Shown: positions 22,747-33,843 of the stretch, piece after piece | How positions within the stretch are numbered: position 1 is the first letter of the stretch | Layout of the letters: each line of letters opens with the position of its first letter | Position numbers and translations under genes: made by a program | The notes under the pieces: model-generated | Database searches by the model: none | Told to the model about the DNA's origin: nothing | Seen by the model: only the letters and a program-made list of their open reading frames with translations | Origin: UCB3 sp964415605 | GTDB lineage: Bacteria > Chloroflexota > Anaerolineae > Epilineales > Epilineaceae | DNA length: 34,994 nt | Reading direction: 5' to 3' | Assembly: GCA_964415605.1 (NCBI GenBank) | Contig: CAYQBA010000020.1 | Location: 1-34,994, forward strand

Positions 22747-25700
22747 TTGTTGCGGTTGACGGGCAGGCTCCCGAAGCGGAACGCGGCGCGCGCGTTCAGC
22801 GCCGGGTCTAGCCAAGAGCCGCCACGGACGACGCGGCGGACGTCGGGGGCCGCTTCGGGCGCTTCACGGCCGTCGGTCGCGTCGTAGGGGTACCGCCAGT
22901 CAGGCCCGTCGCCGTCGCTTCCCCACTGGCTCGACGTCCAGACCGCGACGTTGCCGGCCAGGTCGCTCACCCCGGCGGGCGTGTCGCCCTCGACGAACAC
23001 GCCAACCGGCGTCGGGCGGTTGACGTGGGTCTCGTACGTGTTGCCGCGCGCCGCGTCGAACGCCTCGCCGTAGGCAAAGCGCGTGCCCGAGGGGCCACGC
23101 GCCGCCGCCTCCAGCTCCACCTCCGTCGGCAGCCGGTACGCCTGGCCCGTCTGCGTGCCGAGCCACGTCGCGTAGGCTCGCGCCTCGTACCACGAGATGC
23201 CCACCACCGGCTGCGCGGGGTTGTCGAATCGCCCGTCGCGCCAGTACTGGGGCTCCGTCAGCCGCCTGGGCTGCCATTGCGCCGCGAGCGCGGCTTCGAA
23301 CCCCGCCGTGTCGAGCGTCATCCACCGCCGCCACCGTTCGACAACCTCCACGCTCGGGAACCGCCCCTCGTCCACCATCTGCTCGAACAGCTCGGGCTGA
23401 CCGACGAAGCGGCGGCGCCAGTCGCGGCTGTTGGCCTTCGCTGCCTCGTTGGCCAGCTCGCCCCGCCGCCAGCGCTGACCGGCCACCGTGTCCCACCAGC
23501 GGTCGTCGTCGTATCCGCCGGCCACCACGAAGCAGGCGTACTCGGCGTTCGTCACCGGATACGCCCCGATGGCGAAGGCGGCCACCGGCACGCCGTGGCG
23601 CGGCATGTGCGACGTCTCGATGCCGCTATCGCCGGCATACGTGTACTCGAAGGGGTCGTCGTCTCCGATCGGATACACCCCGCCGGCGATGGTGATCAAC
23701 GGCGGCGGCGCGAAGGGCCCGTAGGGTCCGTCACGGCGCTCGAAGCGCGGGTCGCCGAGCGCGCCCAGCGCGAGGCCCGCCGCGATCCGCGCCCGAAGGT
23801 CGGCCTCGGCGGCGCGTGTCCGCGCCACCAGCGCCCGGCGGAGGTCGTCGATCAGCGGCGCCGCCAGCGGCGGCCGGCCTTGCGTGCCCACGAACAGGGC
23901 CGCGCAACGCCCCGCCAACGCGAGGTTGGTCGCCATCACCCCGCGCACGAAGTCCTCGGCATCCGTCGCCATCGCCGCCGCCAGAACCATCGTCTCCTCC
24001 CAGCCCGTCGTCGGCAACGGCGGAAGGGTCTCGGCCGGCGGCAGCGTGGCGAGCAGCGCCCGGGCATCCGGTCGGACGTCCGCCGCCCGCCACGGCGTGG
24101 CCACCAGCTCCGGCCGCGGCTCTCGCGCCAGCACCCGCGCCGCGAAGTACTCCTGGATCAGCTGGTGCCGGTACAACACCTCGTCGGCCGCCGGGTCCTC
24201 GTCGAGCACCGCGATCGACAACCCCGCCTTCACGATGTCCTCGTCCAATGGGTGGTCGACCAGTGCCAGCGCCGCGTCGTAGTCCACCCGCACCTGGCTC
24301 GCCTCCCCGTCGACGCGCGCTTCCTGCATCCCGTACGCCAGCGCGGCGAGCCGCGGCATCAGCGCGCCGCGCTCCGGCAGCTCGTAGGCATCCCGCCACT
24401 GCCATTGCGTGATCCGTCGGATGTCGCGGCTGGCCAGCAGCTCGTCGAGCGCGAAGAGCGGGCTCCCCCGCTCGACCTCGCGCCTCAGCGCCTGCCGCAC
24501 GAAGCCCGTGAACAGCCCCGCCCGGTCGCCCGCGACGTCGCCGCTGGCCTCCACCTGATCGACGAGCAGGGCCAGGAAGAACGGCGCGCGCAGCGCTTCG
24601 AGCTGCGGCGTTCCGGCTACGGCTGCCCAGATGTCGGCGCCGCGCATCGGGCTGTACGCGCGCAGGAACGCCTCGACCTGTCGATCCGACAGCGGCTCGA
24701 TCTGCACTTGCGGCACCCGGAGCGCGGGGGTCGAGAGCGGCGCGCTGTAGTCCAGCGTGCGGCAGCTGAAGACGACCCGGTTGCCCGGGTGGGTTCGCGC
24801 CAGGTCGACCAGCCAGTCCTTCCACAGCCCCACAAGCGCCCGGTACTCCCGGTCCGTGGCCGCGGGCATCTCGTTGAGCGCGTCGAGGAGGAGGATCACC
24901 CGCCCGCGCGCCAGCAGCGCGTCCAGGGCCGGCAGATCCGGCTGGCGCTCGGCCCACCGCCTTGCGAGCCAGCGCGCCGGCGCGGGCGGCGGCTGGCCGG
25001 GCTCGATCGCCCGGTACTGGCTGAGCTGGGCGAAGAACGTCACGCGGTCGGCCGCGTCCCCGCCGCGCAGCGCGGCGATGGCCGTGTCGAGCTCCAGCCG
25101 CCGGAGCAGCGTGCTCTTGCCGCTGCCGGGCGGCCCCAGCACCACCACGGCAGGCTCCACCGCGATCGCCAGCAGCTCGCCGAGGTCGGCGAAGCGTTCC
25201 GGCCGAGCCAGCCAGCGGCCGTTGGTCGCCAGCTCCCCCTGATCCATCAAGAGCGACAGCTCCACGAACCGGCCGTCCAGCCGGTAGCGCGGCAGGCTCC
25301 ATTCGGCGATGCGGCCGAGCCGATACGTCTCGAGGTCGGCCGAGCGGTGCATGGCCGCCTGGCGCACCTGATCGATCGTCAGGACCACCGAGGCCGTATC
25401 GCGCCGGACGACCCCCCGCAGGGCAGCCAGCGTCTCGCCCACCGTCCGCGCCACCACCGTCGGCTGGTCGTCGGCCGCGCCGCCGACGGCGGTTGGATCG
25501 AGCACGACGATCCGATCGCGCGCCCCGAGCTCGCCGGCCGTCGTCGGCGCCCGCGTCACGTCCGGCAGATCCATCGCCACGACTTGCCAGATGCGCTCCG
25601 CGTGCCGCAGGTCCTTCAGCCGGTGCTCGCCCAGGTCGCGCAGCGACACACCGGCCGGCAGCGCGTCGCCGACCGCCTGCCGCGCCGCCAACGACAGCAG

Positions 25701-26141
25701 AACCTGCCCGCCGTGCCCGGCCGCCACCAGCCGTGCGGTACGATTGAGCGCCGGGCCGAAGTGATCTCCGCCGCGCGCCTGCGCCACCCCCGTGTGGATG
25801 CCCATCCGCACTCGCAGGGGCGAGAACGCGTCGCTGCCGGAGCCGTGTTCCCCGCCGCCGGCCCGCTCCGCCCCGAACGCCCGCCAGTCCTCGGCCGCCA
25901 GCGCGCGCTGCGCGTCGACGGCGGCCGCGACGGCGGCGGCGGCGTCGCCGAACGCGGCGTAGAACGCATCCCCCACCGTCTTGAACACGTGGCCGCCGCG
26001 CGCCTCGATGCACGGCCGCAGCAGCGCGTCGTGGCGTTCGAGGGCAACCGCCATCGCCGCGTGCTGGTGTTCCCAGCGCGAGGTCGAGCCCTCGATGTCT
26101 GTGAACAGGAAGGTCAAGGCGCCGGCTTGGTGCGGAGCCAT
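22686..26141 (-). CDS. Class III nucleotidyl cyclase - NACHT-type NTPase - FGE-sulfatase domain fusion
   Basis: 1151 residues, three modules. Residues ~5-185 are a class III adenylate/guanylate cyclase domain: [14 protein letters not shown] with metal Asp15, and VFKTVGDAF with metal Asp58. Residues ~325-720 form a STAND/NACHT-like NTPase and helical region, with Walker [10 protein letters not shown] (Lys342) and Walker [11 protein letters not shown] near residue 420. Residues ~815-1140 are a formylglycine-generating-enzyme/SUMF1-type domain: [64 protein letters not shown] and NYVGVRLA. In such signalling fusions the FGE domain is usually a binding module, not an enzyme. It could be a conflict-system sensor or a signalling switch. 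The tail after VGVRLA overlaps arsC in the opposite direction. Confidence 0.9.
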   Translation of the reverse strand: MAPHQAGALTFLFTDIEGSTSRWEHQHAAMAVALERHDALLRPCIEARGGHVFKTVGDAFYAAFGDAAAAVAAAVDAQRALAAEDWRAFGAERAGGGEHGSGSDAFSPLRVRMGIHTGVAQARGGDHFGPALNRTARLVAAGHGGQVLLSLAARQAVGDALPAGVSLRDLGEHRLKDLRHAERIWQVVAMDLPDVTRAPTTAGELGARDRIVVLDPTAVGGAADDQPTVVARTVGETLAALRGVVRRDTASVVLTIDQVRQAAMHRSADLETYRLGRIAEWSLPRYRLDGRFVELSLLMDQGELATNGRWLARPERFADLGELLAIAVEPAVVVLGPPGSGKSTLLRRLELDTAIAALRGGDAADRVTFFAQLSQYRAIEPGQPPPAPARWLARRWAERQPDLPALDALLARGRVILLLDALNEMPAATDREYRALVGLWKDWLVDLARTHPGNRVVFSCRTLDYSAPLSTPALRVPQVQIEPLSDRQVEAFLRAYSPMRGADIWAAVAGTPQLEALRAPFFLALLVDQVEASGDVAGDRAGLFTGFVRQALRREVERGSPLFALDELLASRDIRRITQWQWRDAYELPERGALMPRLAALAYGMQEARVDGEASQVRVDYDAALALVDHPLDEDIVKAGLSIAVLDEDPAADEVLYRHQLIQEYFAARVLAREPRPELVATPWRAADVRPDARALLATLPPAETLPPLPTTGWEETMVLAAAMATDAEDFVRGVMATNLALAGRCAALFVGTQGRPPLAAPLIDDLRRALVARTRAAEADLRARIAAGLALGALGDPRFERRDGPYGPFAPPPLITIAGGVYPIGDDDPFEYTYAGDSGIETSHMPRHGVPVAAFAIGAYPVTNAEYACFVVAGGYDDDRWWDTVAGQRWRRGELANEAAKANSRDWRRRFVGQPELFEQMVDEGRFPSVEVVERWRRWMTLDTAGFEAALAAQWQPRRLTEPQYWRDGRFDNPAQPVVGISWYEARAYATWLGTQTGQAYRLPTEVELEAAARGPSGTRFAYGEAFDAARGNTYETHVNRPTPVGVFVEGDTPAGVSDLAGNVAVWTSSQWGSDGDGPDWRYPYDATDGREAPEAAPDVRRVVRGGSWLDPALNARAAFRFGSLPVNRNNYVGVRLACSESTASNSVST

Positions 26142-26201
26142 GGGTCGGAAGTCTCCCGGGCGCGCGGATGGCCGCCGCTCGGCCCGGTGCGCCCCAGCGC
26201 G

Positions 26202-26230
26202 ATGATATCGCGCCGGCCGCCGCCGGACAA
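26202..26230 (-). promoter_or_regulatory. Probable promoter of the cyclase-NACHT-FGE gene
   Basis: On the minus strand TTGTCC (-35, 26230-26225) and TATCAT (-10, 26207-26202) are spaced by 17 bases. Transcription would begin about 54 bases before the ATG, so this gene is probably not only read through from the lyase genes upstream. The same TATCAT hexamer recurs near two other gene starts in this window. Confidence 0.5.
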
Positions 26231-26274
26231 CCGATCTGTACGACCCCGATCGCGCCCCGGAGGTTCCGGCCCCG

Positions 26275-27627
26275 CTAGAGTGCCTCCATCCGCGCCGTGA
26301 AGTGCCGCAGGAACGGGGCCTCGTACGTCAGCCGGTAGCCCCGCAGCGCCTCGCGTTGCCGCCAGACGTGGAGGACGACCTCGATCACGTAGTCGATGTG
26401 GCTCTGGGTGTAGACGCGCCGCGGGATCGCCAGGCGCACCAGGTCGTGCCGCGCGGCGTCCTTGAACATCAGCGTGCCGATCTCCACCGTCCGGATCCCG
26501 CCCTCGACGTACAGCGCGCAGCCCAGCGCGACCCCCGGCAGGTGCGCCGGCGGGATGTGCGGCAGGCACGCCCGCGCGTCGATGTACACGGCGTGGCCGC
26601 CCGGCGGGCGCACGATCGGCACGCCCGCGGCGGTGAGGTGGTCGCCGAGGTAGCGCGTGGACGTGATGCGGTAGCGCAGGTAGTCCTCGCCGAGCGCCTC
26701 GTGCAGGCCGATGGCGATGGCCTCGAGGTCGCGCCCCGCCAGCCCGCCATAGGTCGGGTAGCCCTCGGTGAGGATCAGGAGGTTCTCTTCCTGCTGCGCC
26801 AGCACGTCGTCGTTGGTGCACAGGAAGCCCCCGATGTTCGCCAGCCCGTCCTTCTTGGCGCTCATCGTGCAGCCGTCGCCGAGGCGCAGCATCGCCTGGG
26901 CGATCGCCTTGGGCGCCTGGTCGGCGTACCCCGGCTCGCGCAGCTTGACGAAGTACGCGTTCTCGGCGAACCGGCACGCGTCGAAGTACAACGGGATGCC
27001 GTGGCGGCGGCAGACGGCCCGCACCGCCTGCGCGTTGGCCATGCTCACCGGCTGCCCCCCGCCCGAGTTGTTGGTGATGGTCAGCATGACGAGCGGGATC
27101 CGCTCGCGCCCGACGCGGTCGATGAGGGCCTCGAGCGCCGCCACGTCCATGTTGCCCTTGAACGGGTGCTCCGTCCCGGGCTCGCGCGCCTCGGGGATCG
27201 GCAGGTCCACCGCCTCGGCACCCGTGAACTCGACGTTGGCGCGGGTGGTGTCGAAGTGGGTGTTGTTGGGCACCACGTCCCCCGGCTTGCAGACGATGCT
27301 GAAGAGGATCCGCTCGGCGGCCCGCCCCTGGTGCGTCGGGATCACGTGCGAGAAGCCGAAGATGTCCTGCACGGCATCGCGGAAGCGCACCCAGCTCGGG
27401 CTGCCCGCGTAGCTCTCGTCGCCCTCCATGATGCCGGCCCACTGGTGGGTCGACATGGCGCCGGTGCCGGAGTCGGTCAAGAGGTCAATGAGGATGGCGT
27501 CCGCCGGCAGCAGGAACAGGTTGTTGTGCGCGGCCGCCAGGTGGGCCACGCGCTGCTCCCGCGTGGTCCACGCGATGGGCTCGACCGACTTGATGCGGAA
27601 GGGCTCGATGATGGTCTTGAAGGTCAT
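26275..27627 (-). CDS. tnaA: Tryptophanase (tryptophan indole-lyase)
   Basis: 450 residues, full length for the beta-eliminating lyase family. PLP enzyme converting L-tryptophan to indole, pyruvate and ammonia in the cytoplasm. The PLP lysine lies in CTMSAKKDG (Lys258-Lys259, the second being the usual Schiff-base residue), followed by NIGGFL. Other signatures are THQGRAAERILF and IPLYFDACRFAENAYF. The substrate-discriminating region reads GGIRTVEIGTLMF, matching tryptophanase (E. coli GIRAVEIG) and not the SMERG of tyrosine phenol-lyase. ATG with GGAG 6 bases upstream. It lies 52 bases after the tyrosine phenol-lyase gene, likely one transcript. No tnaC-type leader peptide or TnaB permease is seen beside it. 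Confidence 0.9.
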   Translation of the reverse strand: MTFKTIIEPFRIKSVEPIAWTTREQRVAHLAAAHNNLFLLPADAILIDLLTDSGTGAMSTHQWAGIMEGDESYAGSPSWVRFRDAVQDIFGFSHVIPTHQGRAAERILFSIVCKPGDVVPNNTHFDTTRANVEFTGAEAVDLPIPEAREPGTEHPFKGNMDVAALEALIDRVGRERIPLVMLTITNNSGGGQPVSMANAQAVRAVCRRHGIPLYFDACRFAENAYFVKLREPGYADQAPKAIAQAMLRLGDGCTMSAKKDGLANIGGFLCTNDDVLAQQEENLLILTEGYPTYGGLAGRDLEAIAIGLHEALGEDYLRYRITSTRYLGDHLTAAGVPIVRPPGGHAVYIDARACLPHIPPAHLPGVALGCALYVEGGIRTVEIGTLMFKDAARHDLVRLAIPRRVYTQSHIDYVIEVVLHVWRQREALRGYRLTYEAPFLRHFTARMEAL

Positions 27628-27679
27628 GGGGTGCTCCGTGCGGGCGGCGCGGCGCTCGCGGCGCCCGCGGACATCGTGG

Positions 27680-29634
<1,955 letters not shown>

Positions 29635-29714
29635 CCGTCCCGCGCCACTGCCCTCGAACCCCGGCCGCGGCCGAGATCGAACGCCCCGGCGACGCGACCC
29701 CGTGTGGGCCGCCG

Positions 29715-30944
29715 TCAATGGATCTCGAGCAGCACCAGGTCCAGCCCGTCGGTGGCGGCACCGGCCGCCACGCCGGCATCACCGCTCCGCACGAGCGTCA
29801 TGGCCACGTCCCTGCCGTCGACCGTGCCCGTGACCTCGAGCGTCGTCGTCCGGACGGTCTGGCCGTTCTCGACCACCGGCACGCCCGACGCGTCGGTCTC
29901 GGTAAAGGTGGTGGCGACGGCCTCGGCGACGGCCACGGTCACGGGGCCGCTGTCGCTCCATGGGTAGGGTGCGGCCGCCGAGCCCGGGTGCAGCGTCAGC
30001 GTCCCCCCGGCATACGTCGTCACGTCCTTCGTCTTGAACGGGAGCACCACCTTCAGCCGGCCGTTTTGCCGCGGGCCACCAATCAAGTCGCCGCTGTGCG
30101 AGGTATGCGACGCCACCGTGAGCCCGGCGATGGCCCATTGCTGCAAGCCCCCGTCGAGCCGGCTGGCCACGCCCACGGCGTTGCCCACGGCGTTTGGCTG
30201 GCCTGCCCCGATCTGCTCGGTGAACGTGCCTCCGACCAGCGGCGACGCCGGATCCAGGCTGTCGTCCACCCACATGCCTGCCAGCGCGCCGGCGTCGACC
30301 ACCCAGACGCCCGCGGCGACCGCCAGGACCGTGCCGCCCACGGCCGCGGCGAGGCGGAGCCGCCGGCGCGGGACGGCGACGAGCACCACGGACGCAAGCG
30401 CCAGGGCCGCGAGGAGTCGGGCGAGCGACGCACCGTCCGTGGCGGCGGCTCCGGCACTGGCGATCGACACCGCCAGCGGGCCGGAGTTGGTCTGCCGCAC
30501 GCCGAGATCGCGCAGCCCGGAGAACGGCAGCTCGATGTAGTCAACCGAGATGTCGGCGGGACGGGAGCCCGGTGCACCGCTCGGGCCGGAGCACACCGGC
30601 GCGCTGTCGCATGAACCGCCGACGAAGGTGATCAGCATGGTCATGCTGTCGGTCGGGCCGGGCGTGGTGCACGTGCCGCCGCAGAAGCTCAGGTCGTCGG
30701 TGCCGTAGGTGCACGAGAAGGTCGCCGGCGTGTCGGACTTGGAGTGGAAGCACGTCGCGGCGATGTTCGAGTCGGTGTTGTTGATGATGACCAGGTTGTA
30801 GCCGTATGCCCAGGGATCCATGTAGCCGGTCTTGCCGTCCTGCACGTCGACCTCGACGCCCGTGTAGGCGTGCGAGAGGCGCGGGACGGCCAACCAAGCG
30901 GTCAATCCCAACGCGAGCCCAAGCCACCTTGCCCAACGCGACAT
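29715..30944 (-). CDS. Secreted or membrane protein with signal peptide and central hydrophobic hairpin
   Basis: 409 residues from the ATG at 30944, which follows TAGGAGCG; a longer in-frame start at 31019 would overlap the sigma factor gene. A signal peptide (RWARWLGLALGLTAWLAV, likely cut after SHA) is followed by a Cys-rich beta domain (~30-150, eight Cys). Two hydrophobic segments at ~170-190 and ~197-220 flank an RRRLRL loop, probably cytoplasmic. The C-terminal half is beta-rich and Thr/Gly-rich, with no recognised family. It lies 61 bases downstream of the ECF sigma gene on the same strand, where an anti-sigma factor would be expected, but no zinc or anti-sigma motif is visible. Confidence 0.7.
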   Translation of the reverse strand: MSRWARWLGLALGLTAWLAVPRLSHAYTGVEVDVQDGKTGYMDPWAYGYNLVIINNTDSNIAATCFHSKSDTPATFSCTYGTDDLSFCGGTCTTPGPTDSMTMLITFVGGSCDSAPVCSGPSGAPGSRPADISVDYIELPFSGLRDLGVRQTNSGPLAVSIASAGAAATDGASLARLLAALALASVVLVAVPRRRLRLAAAVGGTVLAVAAGVWVVDAGALAGMWVDDSLDPASPLVGGTFTEQIGAGQPNAVGNAVGVASRLDGGLQQWAIAGLTVASHTSHSGDLIGGPRQNGRLKVVLPFKTKDVTTYAGGTLTLHPGSAAAPYPWSDSGPVTVAVAEAVATTFTETDASGVPVVENGQTVRTTTLEVTGTVDGRDVAMTLVRSGDAGVAAGAATDGLDLVLLEIH

Positions 30945-31005
30945 GTCACACGCTCCTATCCAAACTTTGGTGGGGGAGGGGTGGGGTTCCGCCCGGTCGG
31001 TCACG

Positions 31006-31599
31006 TCAATCCAAACCATCGACTCGCCTCAACGCACGGACGAGGTGGTGTCGGGCCCAGCTCAAACGGCTCTTGACCGTCCCCACCGGACACCCCAGCA
31101 CCTCGGCGGTCTCGGCGTACGTGAGGCCCAAGTAGAACACCAGCTCGACGACCGCGCGGTGATCCGGCGTCAGGCCGTTCAGCGCATGCCGGACCTGGCT
31201 GGCTTGCCAGGCCTCCATCGCTTGCGACTCGGGCGTGTCGAGTGCTGCGTCGGACGGCGCGCCGATCGACACGCCGCCGTCGCCGAGCGCTTCGAGCGAC
31301 ACGCTGTCATGACGAGCCCGCAGCCACGAGCCCGCCTTGTGATGGGCGATGCCCAAGAGCCATGCTCGCGCGCTCGCCCGCCCCTCGAAACTGGCCGCGC
31401 CGCGCCACGCGCCGAGGAACACCTCTTGCACGAGGTTTTCCGCGGCCTCGCCATCGCCGCCCAGCGCGCGGAGCAGGTACGTGTAAACGGATCCGCTGTG
31501 GGCGCGATACAGACGCCAGAAGGCGTCTTCATCGCCCGCTGCGATGCGTTCCAACAGGCCCTGCTCGCGGGTCAAGCCGCGCTGAACTGGTGCTGCCAC
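31006..31599 (-). CDS. ECF-type RNA polymerase sigma factor
   Basis: 197 residues from a GTG. Region 2 (~22-90) has DEDAFWRLYRAHSGSVYTYL, the -10-binding helix QEVFLGAW, and SFEGRASARAWLLGIAHH. Region 4 (~135-195) has LTPDHRAVVELVFYLGLTYAETAEVLGCPVGTVKSRLSWAR, a complete helix-turn-helix that reads the -35 element. It would direct polymerase to a small set of promoters. No Shine-Dalgarno site precedes the GTG, but a perfect TATAAT lies 25 bases upstream, so the leader is very short. It is first of a two-gene unit with the secreted protein gene and divergent from the acyltransferase-like gene. No anti-sigma gene is adjacent. The call is firm; the regulon is unknown. Confidence 0.92.
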   Translation of the reverse strand: MAAPVQRGLTREQGLLERIAAGDEDAFWRLYRAHSGSVYTYLLRALGGDGEAAENLVQEVFLGAWRGAASFEGRASARAWLLGIAHHKAGSWLRARHDSVSLEALGDGGVSIGAPSDAALDTPESQAMEAWQASQVRHALNGLTPDHRAVVELVFYLGLTYAETAEVLGCPVGTVKSRLSWARHHLVRALRRVDGLD

Positions 31600-31623
31600 A
31601 CGAAAAACACATGCTTACACACT

Positions 31624-31629
31624 ATTATA
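31624..31629 (-). promoter_or_regulatory. TATAAT -10 box upstream of the sigma factor gene
   Basis: A perfect TATAAT on the minus strand in an AT-rich island. The best -35-like hexamer, TTGAAC at 31656-31651, is spaced by 21 bases, which is too far. The start would lie about 18 bases upstream of the GTG. Confidence 0.45.
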
Positions 31630-31808
31630 GTCGCGACGAGCACGCAAATGGTTCAAAGTGGGACACCACCGACCCCTGGCCGCCACGTGCTGCTCCCGGA
31701 CCAAGTTGTCCGATGCGTGTCCGATTCCCGATCGTCCCCCGCCGCTGCCGCGGTAAGCTGGTGCGTGAGCAACACTCGCATCCGGACCTCCGCCAGGGCG
31801 CTGAGTTG

Positions 31809-31822
31809 GGGTGGACCCACCC
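31809..31822. promoter_or_regulatory. Short palindrome, possible operator
   Basis: GGGTGG-AC-CCACCC is a perfect inverted repeat, 45 bases before the ATG of the acyltransferase-like gene, in the region shared with the divergent sigma factor gene. A regulator site is possible; chance cannot be excluded. Confidence 0.3.
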
Positions 31823-31866
31823 AGAACCGCCCGGCGCGGCCCACGGCAGACGATCGGAGGGATCCC

Positions 31867-32880
31867 ATGCTCGAAGTCATCTCCGGCCCTGTCCAGCGCC
31901 TCGGCGCGGACCATCGGGCCGCCGTGGCGGACATGACCACGGCGCGCTTCACGCGCGACCTCCTGGGCCATGACGCCTACATCGCCGAGGTGCTCGGCCT
32001 CGAGCCGGGCACCACCGCGTTCGACACGGCGTGCGCCGGCCTCGTGGCCAGCTTCAGGGCTGACCTGACCGCCACACACGCCGTGGCCAGCCTGGCCGCG
32101 ATGTTCACCTACGACCGGTCGCGGCGCCCCATCGCGCTGGGGGTCATGCACGTGGTGCGCGGCACGCGCAAGGAGCGCTGCATCGCGGACGCCGTGGGCT
32201 GGCCGGACAGCTCGCTGCAGACACACGCCTTGCTCAACGGCTTCCGCTACCCCGCGCTGCCCGGATTCGACCCGTACCGGCTCGACGAGACGCACCTCCT
32301 TGAGCTCCGGCGCTGGGTCAGCATCGATCCGGCGGACTTGCACGAGCTGGCGGAGCAGGGCGTGCTGACCTCGGTCGAGGAAGACTACGTGCTGCGCTTC
32401 GCGACGGCGGAGGCGTGCGTCGGGGTGCACCGGCTGACGGCCGCCTACCGCAGCCTGCGCAACGGGCAGCCGTACGCGGGCTACCTGTGCTCGTGCGCGC
32501 CGCGTTCGGCGCTGATCATGCGGCGCAAGCTCGGGCTGCCGTTGATCCCGCTGTTCGCGGACGGTTGCGCCCCCACGGCGCTGGCCCTCTCGCCGGCGTG
32601 CTTCGCGGCCCCGCTCTTCCGCCGCCACGACGCCGAGCTGGCGCGAGCGGTGCCCGCGCACGCCAACAGTGGCGACCCGCTGCGGGCGGCGCTGCGCCAC
32701 CTGGCCACCACCGACAAGCCGCACGCGGCGACGGGCCGGCTGAGCCTGCCGTACCTCCTGCCGTACTCCGACGAGCTGTTCGCCCAGATGGACCGGCTCG
32801 AGGACCTGCTCACCGTGGCGGAAGCCACGCGCGGCGTCCGCGTGGTGCACACGGCGCTGGAACGGGAGGAATACCTGTGA
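31867..32880 (+). CDS. Possible GNAT-fold N-acyltransferase (FeeM/N-acyl amino acid synthase-like)
   Basis: 337 residues from an ATG following CGGAGGG. The C-terminal half has ELRRWVSIDPADLHELAEQGVL, then VGVHRLTAAYRSLRNG and a strand-rich tail around GYLCSCAPRSALIMRRKLGLPLIPL. This order, a basic Arg-rich LRR-W segment followed by a family-typical position for the acyl donor site, recalls FeeM-like N-acyl amino acid synthases, but the similarity is by eye and weak. The first 100 residues match nothing I know. The stop overlaps the methyltransferase start (GTGA), so the two are translationally coupled and probably act on one product. Alternatives are another GNAT or an uncharacterised family. 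Confidence 0.65.
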   Translation: MLEVISGPVQRLGADHRAAVADMTTARFTRDLLGHDAYIAEVLGLEPGTTAFDTACAGLVASFRADLTATHAVASLAAMFTYDRSRRPIALGVMHVVRGTRKERCIADAVGWPDSSLQTHALLNGFRYPALPGFDPYRLDETHLLELRRWVSIDPADLHELAEQGVLTSVEEDYVLRFATAEACVGVHRLTAAYRSLRNGQPYAGYLCSCAPRSALIMRRKLGLPLIPLFADGCAPTALALSPACFAAPLFRRHDAELARAVPAHANSGDPLRAALRHLATTDKPHAATGRLSLPYLLPYSDELFAQMDRLEDLLTVAEATRGVRVVHTALEREEYL

Positions 32881-33689
32881 ACACCCTTTACGACGCCTTG
32901 CCGGACACCGACTGGGCGCGCTACGCGACGGTCTACGACCTCATCGCCGCGCACAACCCGGCGTACCACGACCTGATGCGCCGCTTTCACGACATCGCCG
33001 CCACGTGGATGCCGGCGCCGGGGGCCAAGATCGTCGACCTGGGCGCCGGCTCCGGCAACTTCTCGCTGGCGCTGGCGGCGCTGTACCCGGACTGCACGGT
33101 GATGCACGTCGACGGCAACCCCGAGATGAACGCCATCGCCGCCGAGAAGGCCGCGGCGCGCGGCCTCGGCAACGTCGTGATCCGCACGTCGGACATCGAC
33201 GCGTTCCACCTCGAGCCCGGCAGCGTGGCGGCGGTGACGGCGATCCACGCGCTATACGCGTTCCCGGACCCGCGCGGCGTCGTGCGGCGGCTGGCGGACT
33301 GGCTGGAGCCGGGCGGGCACGTGCTGGCGTGCGATCCTGGGCGCGTGCTCGACACCGGCGAGTGGGCGCGCTACATCTTCGGCGCCACGGCGCGGCGGCA
33401 CGGCCTGCTGCGGGCGATGCGCTTGTACGCGCGGGCCATGGCCGGGCTTCGGCAGAACCGGCATATCGCGCGGCGCCAGGCGGCGGGCAGCTACTGGCTG
33501 CACTCGCTGGCCGAGTTCCGCGCCGAGTTCCGCGCCGCCGGGCTCGAGGTCACGACGGCGTATGTCACGTACCGGGGGTGCAGCGACCTGGTGGTCGCGC
33601 GCAAGCCGCTGCCCGTGATCGCGGCGGGCGATCCCTATCACGCCGCGGCGGAGCGCTGGGTGAGCGCGGTGGCGCCGGTGCCGATCTGA
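32877..33689 (+). CDS. SAM-dependent class I methyltransferase
   Basis: 270 residues from a GTG overlapping the upstream stop by 4 bases (GTGA), with GGGAGGA upstream. Motif I is KIVDLGAGSGNFSLAL near residue 50, followed by the acidic end of strand 2 (MHVDGNPEM), TSDIDAFHL, and motif IV-like AVTAIHALYAFPD near residue 125. The fold is Rossmann-like class I. The C-terminal third (~165-235), with a run of basic residues and WLHSLAEFRAEFRAAGLEV, is the usual substrate-side part. Substrate unknown. Coupling to the acyltransferase-like gene suggests a small-molecule or lipid product that is acylated and methylated; that is inference. Confidence 0.88.
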   Translation: MNTLYDALPDTDWARYATVYDLIAAHNPAYHDLMRRFHDIAATWMPAPGAKIVDLGAGSGNFSLALAALYPDCTVMHVDGNPEMNAIAAEKAAARGLGNVVIRTSDIDAFHLEPGSVAAVTAIHALYAFPDPRGVVRRLADWLEPGGHVLACDPGRVLDTGEWARYIFGATARRHGLLRAMRLYARAMAGLRQNRHIARRQAAGSYWLHSLAEFRAEFRAAGLEVTTAYVTYRGCSDLVVARKPLPVIAAGDPYHAAAERWVSAVAPVPI

Positions 33690-33741
33690 GGTCGGGCGCC
33701 TGACGCCGGGACCGCATCGCGGTGTCACGCCGCAAGGGCAG

Positions 33742-33759
33742 TGGGTGTGGTGGGTGTGG
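33742..33759 (+). repeat. Tandem duplication of a 9-mer
   Basis: TGGGTGTGG occurs twice in direct succession in the 154-base gap between the methyltransferase and the LVIVD gene. Nothing else is recognised in that gap except a small 5-bp hairpin after the methyltransferase stop. Confidence 0.6.
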
Positions 33760-33843
33760 TGACCGTGCGTGCGGTCCGCAACCAGGGGCTCGCCGATTCC
33801 GTCCGATCTCCATCGACCGACCGCCCACGTCGCTGGAGGAACG

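Noticed and set aside
23025..26300. Very long open frame on the + strand (about 1090 codons)
   Set aside because: It is the antisense shadow of the cyclase-NACHT-FGE gene. Its translation is Arg/Pro/Gln/Leu-rich with no domain, while the minus strand has all three domains.
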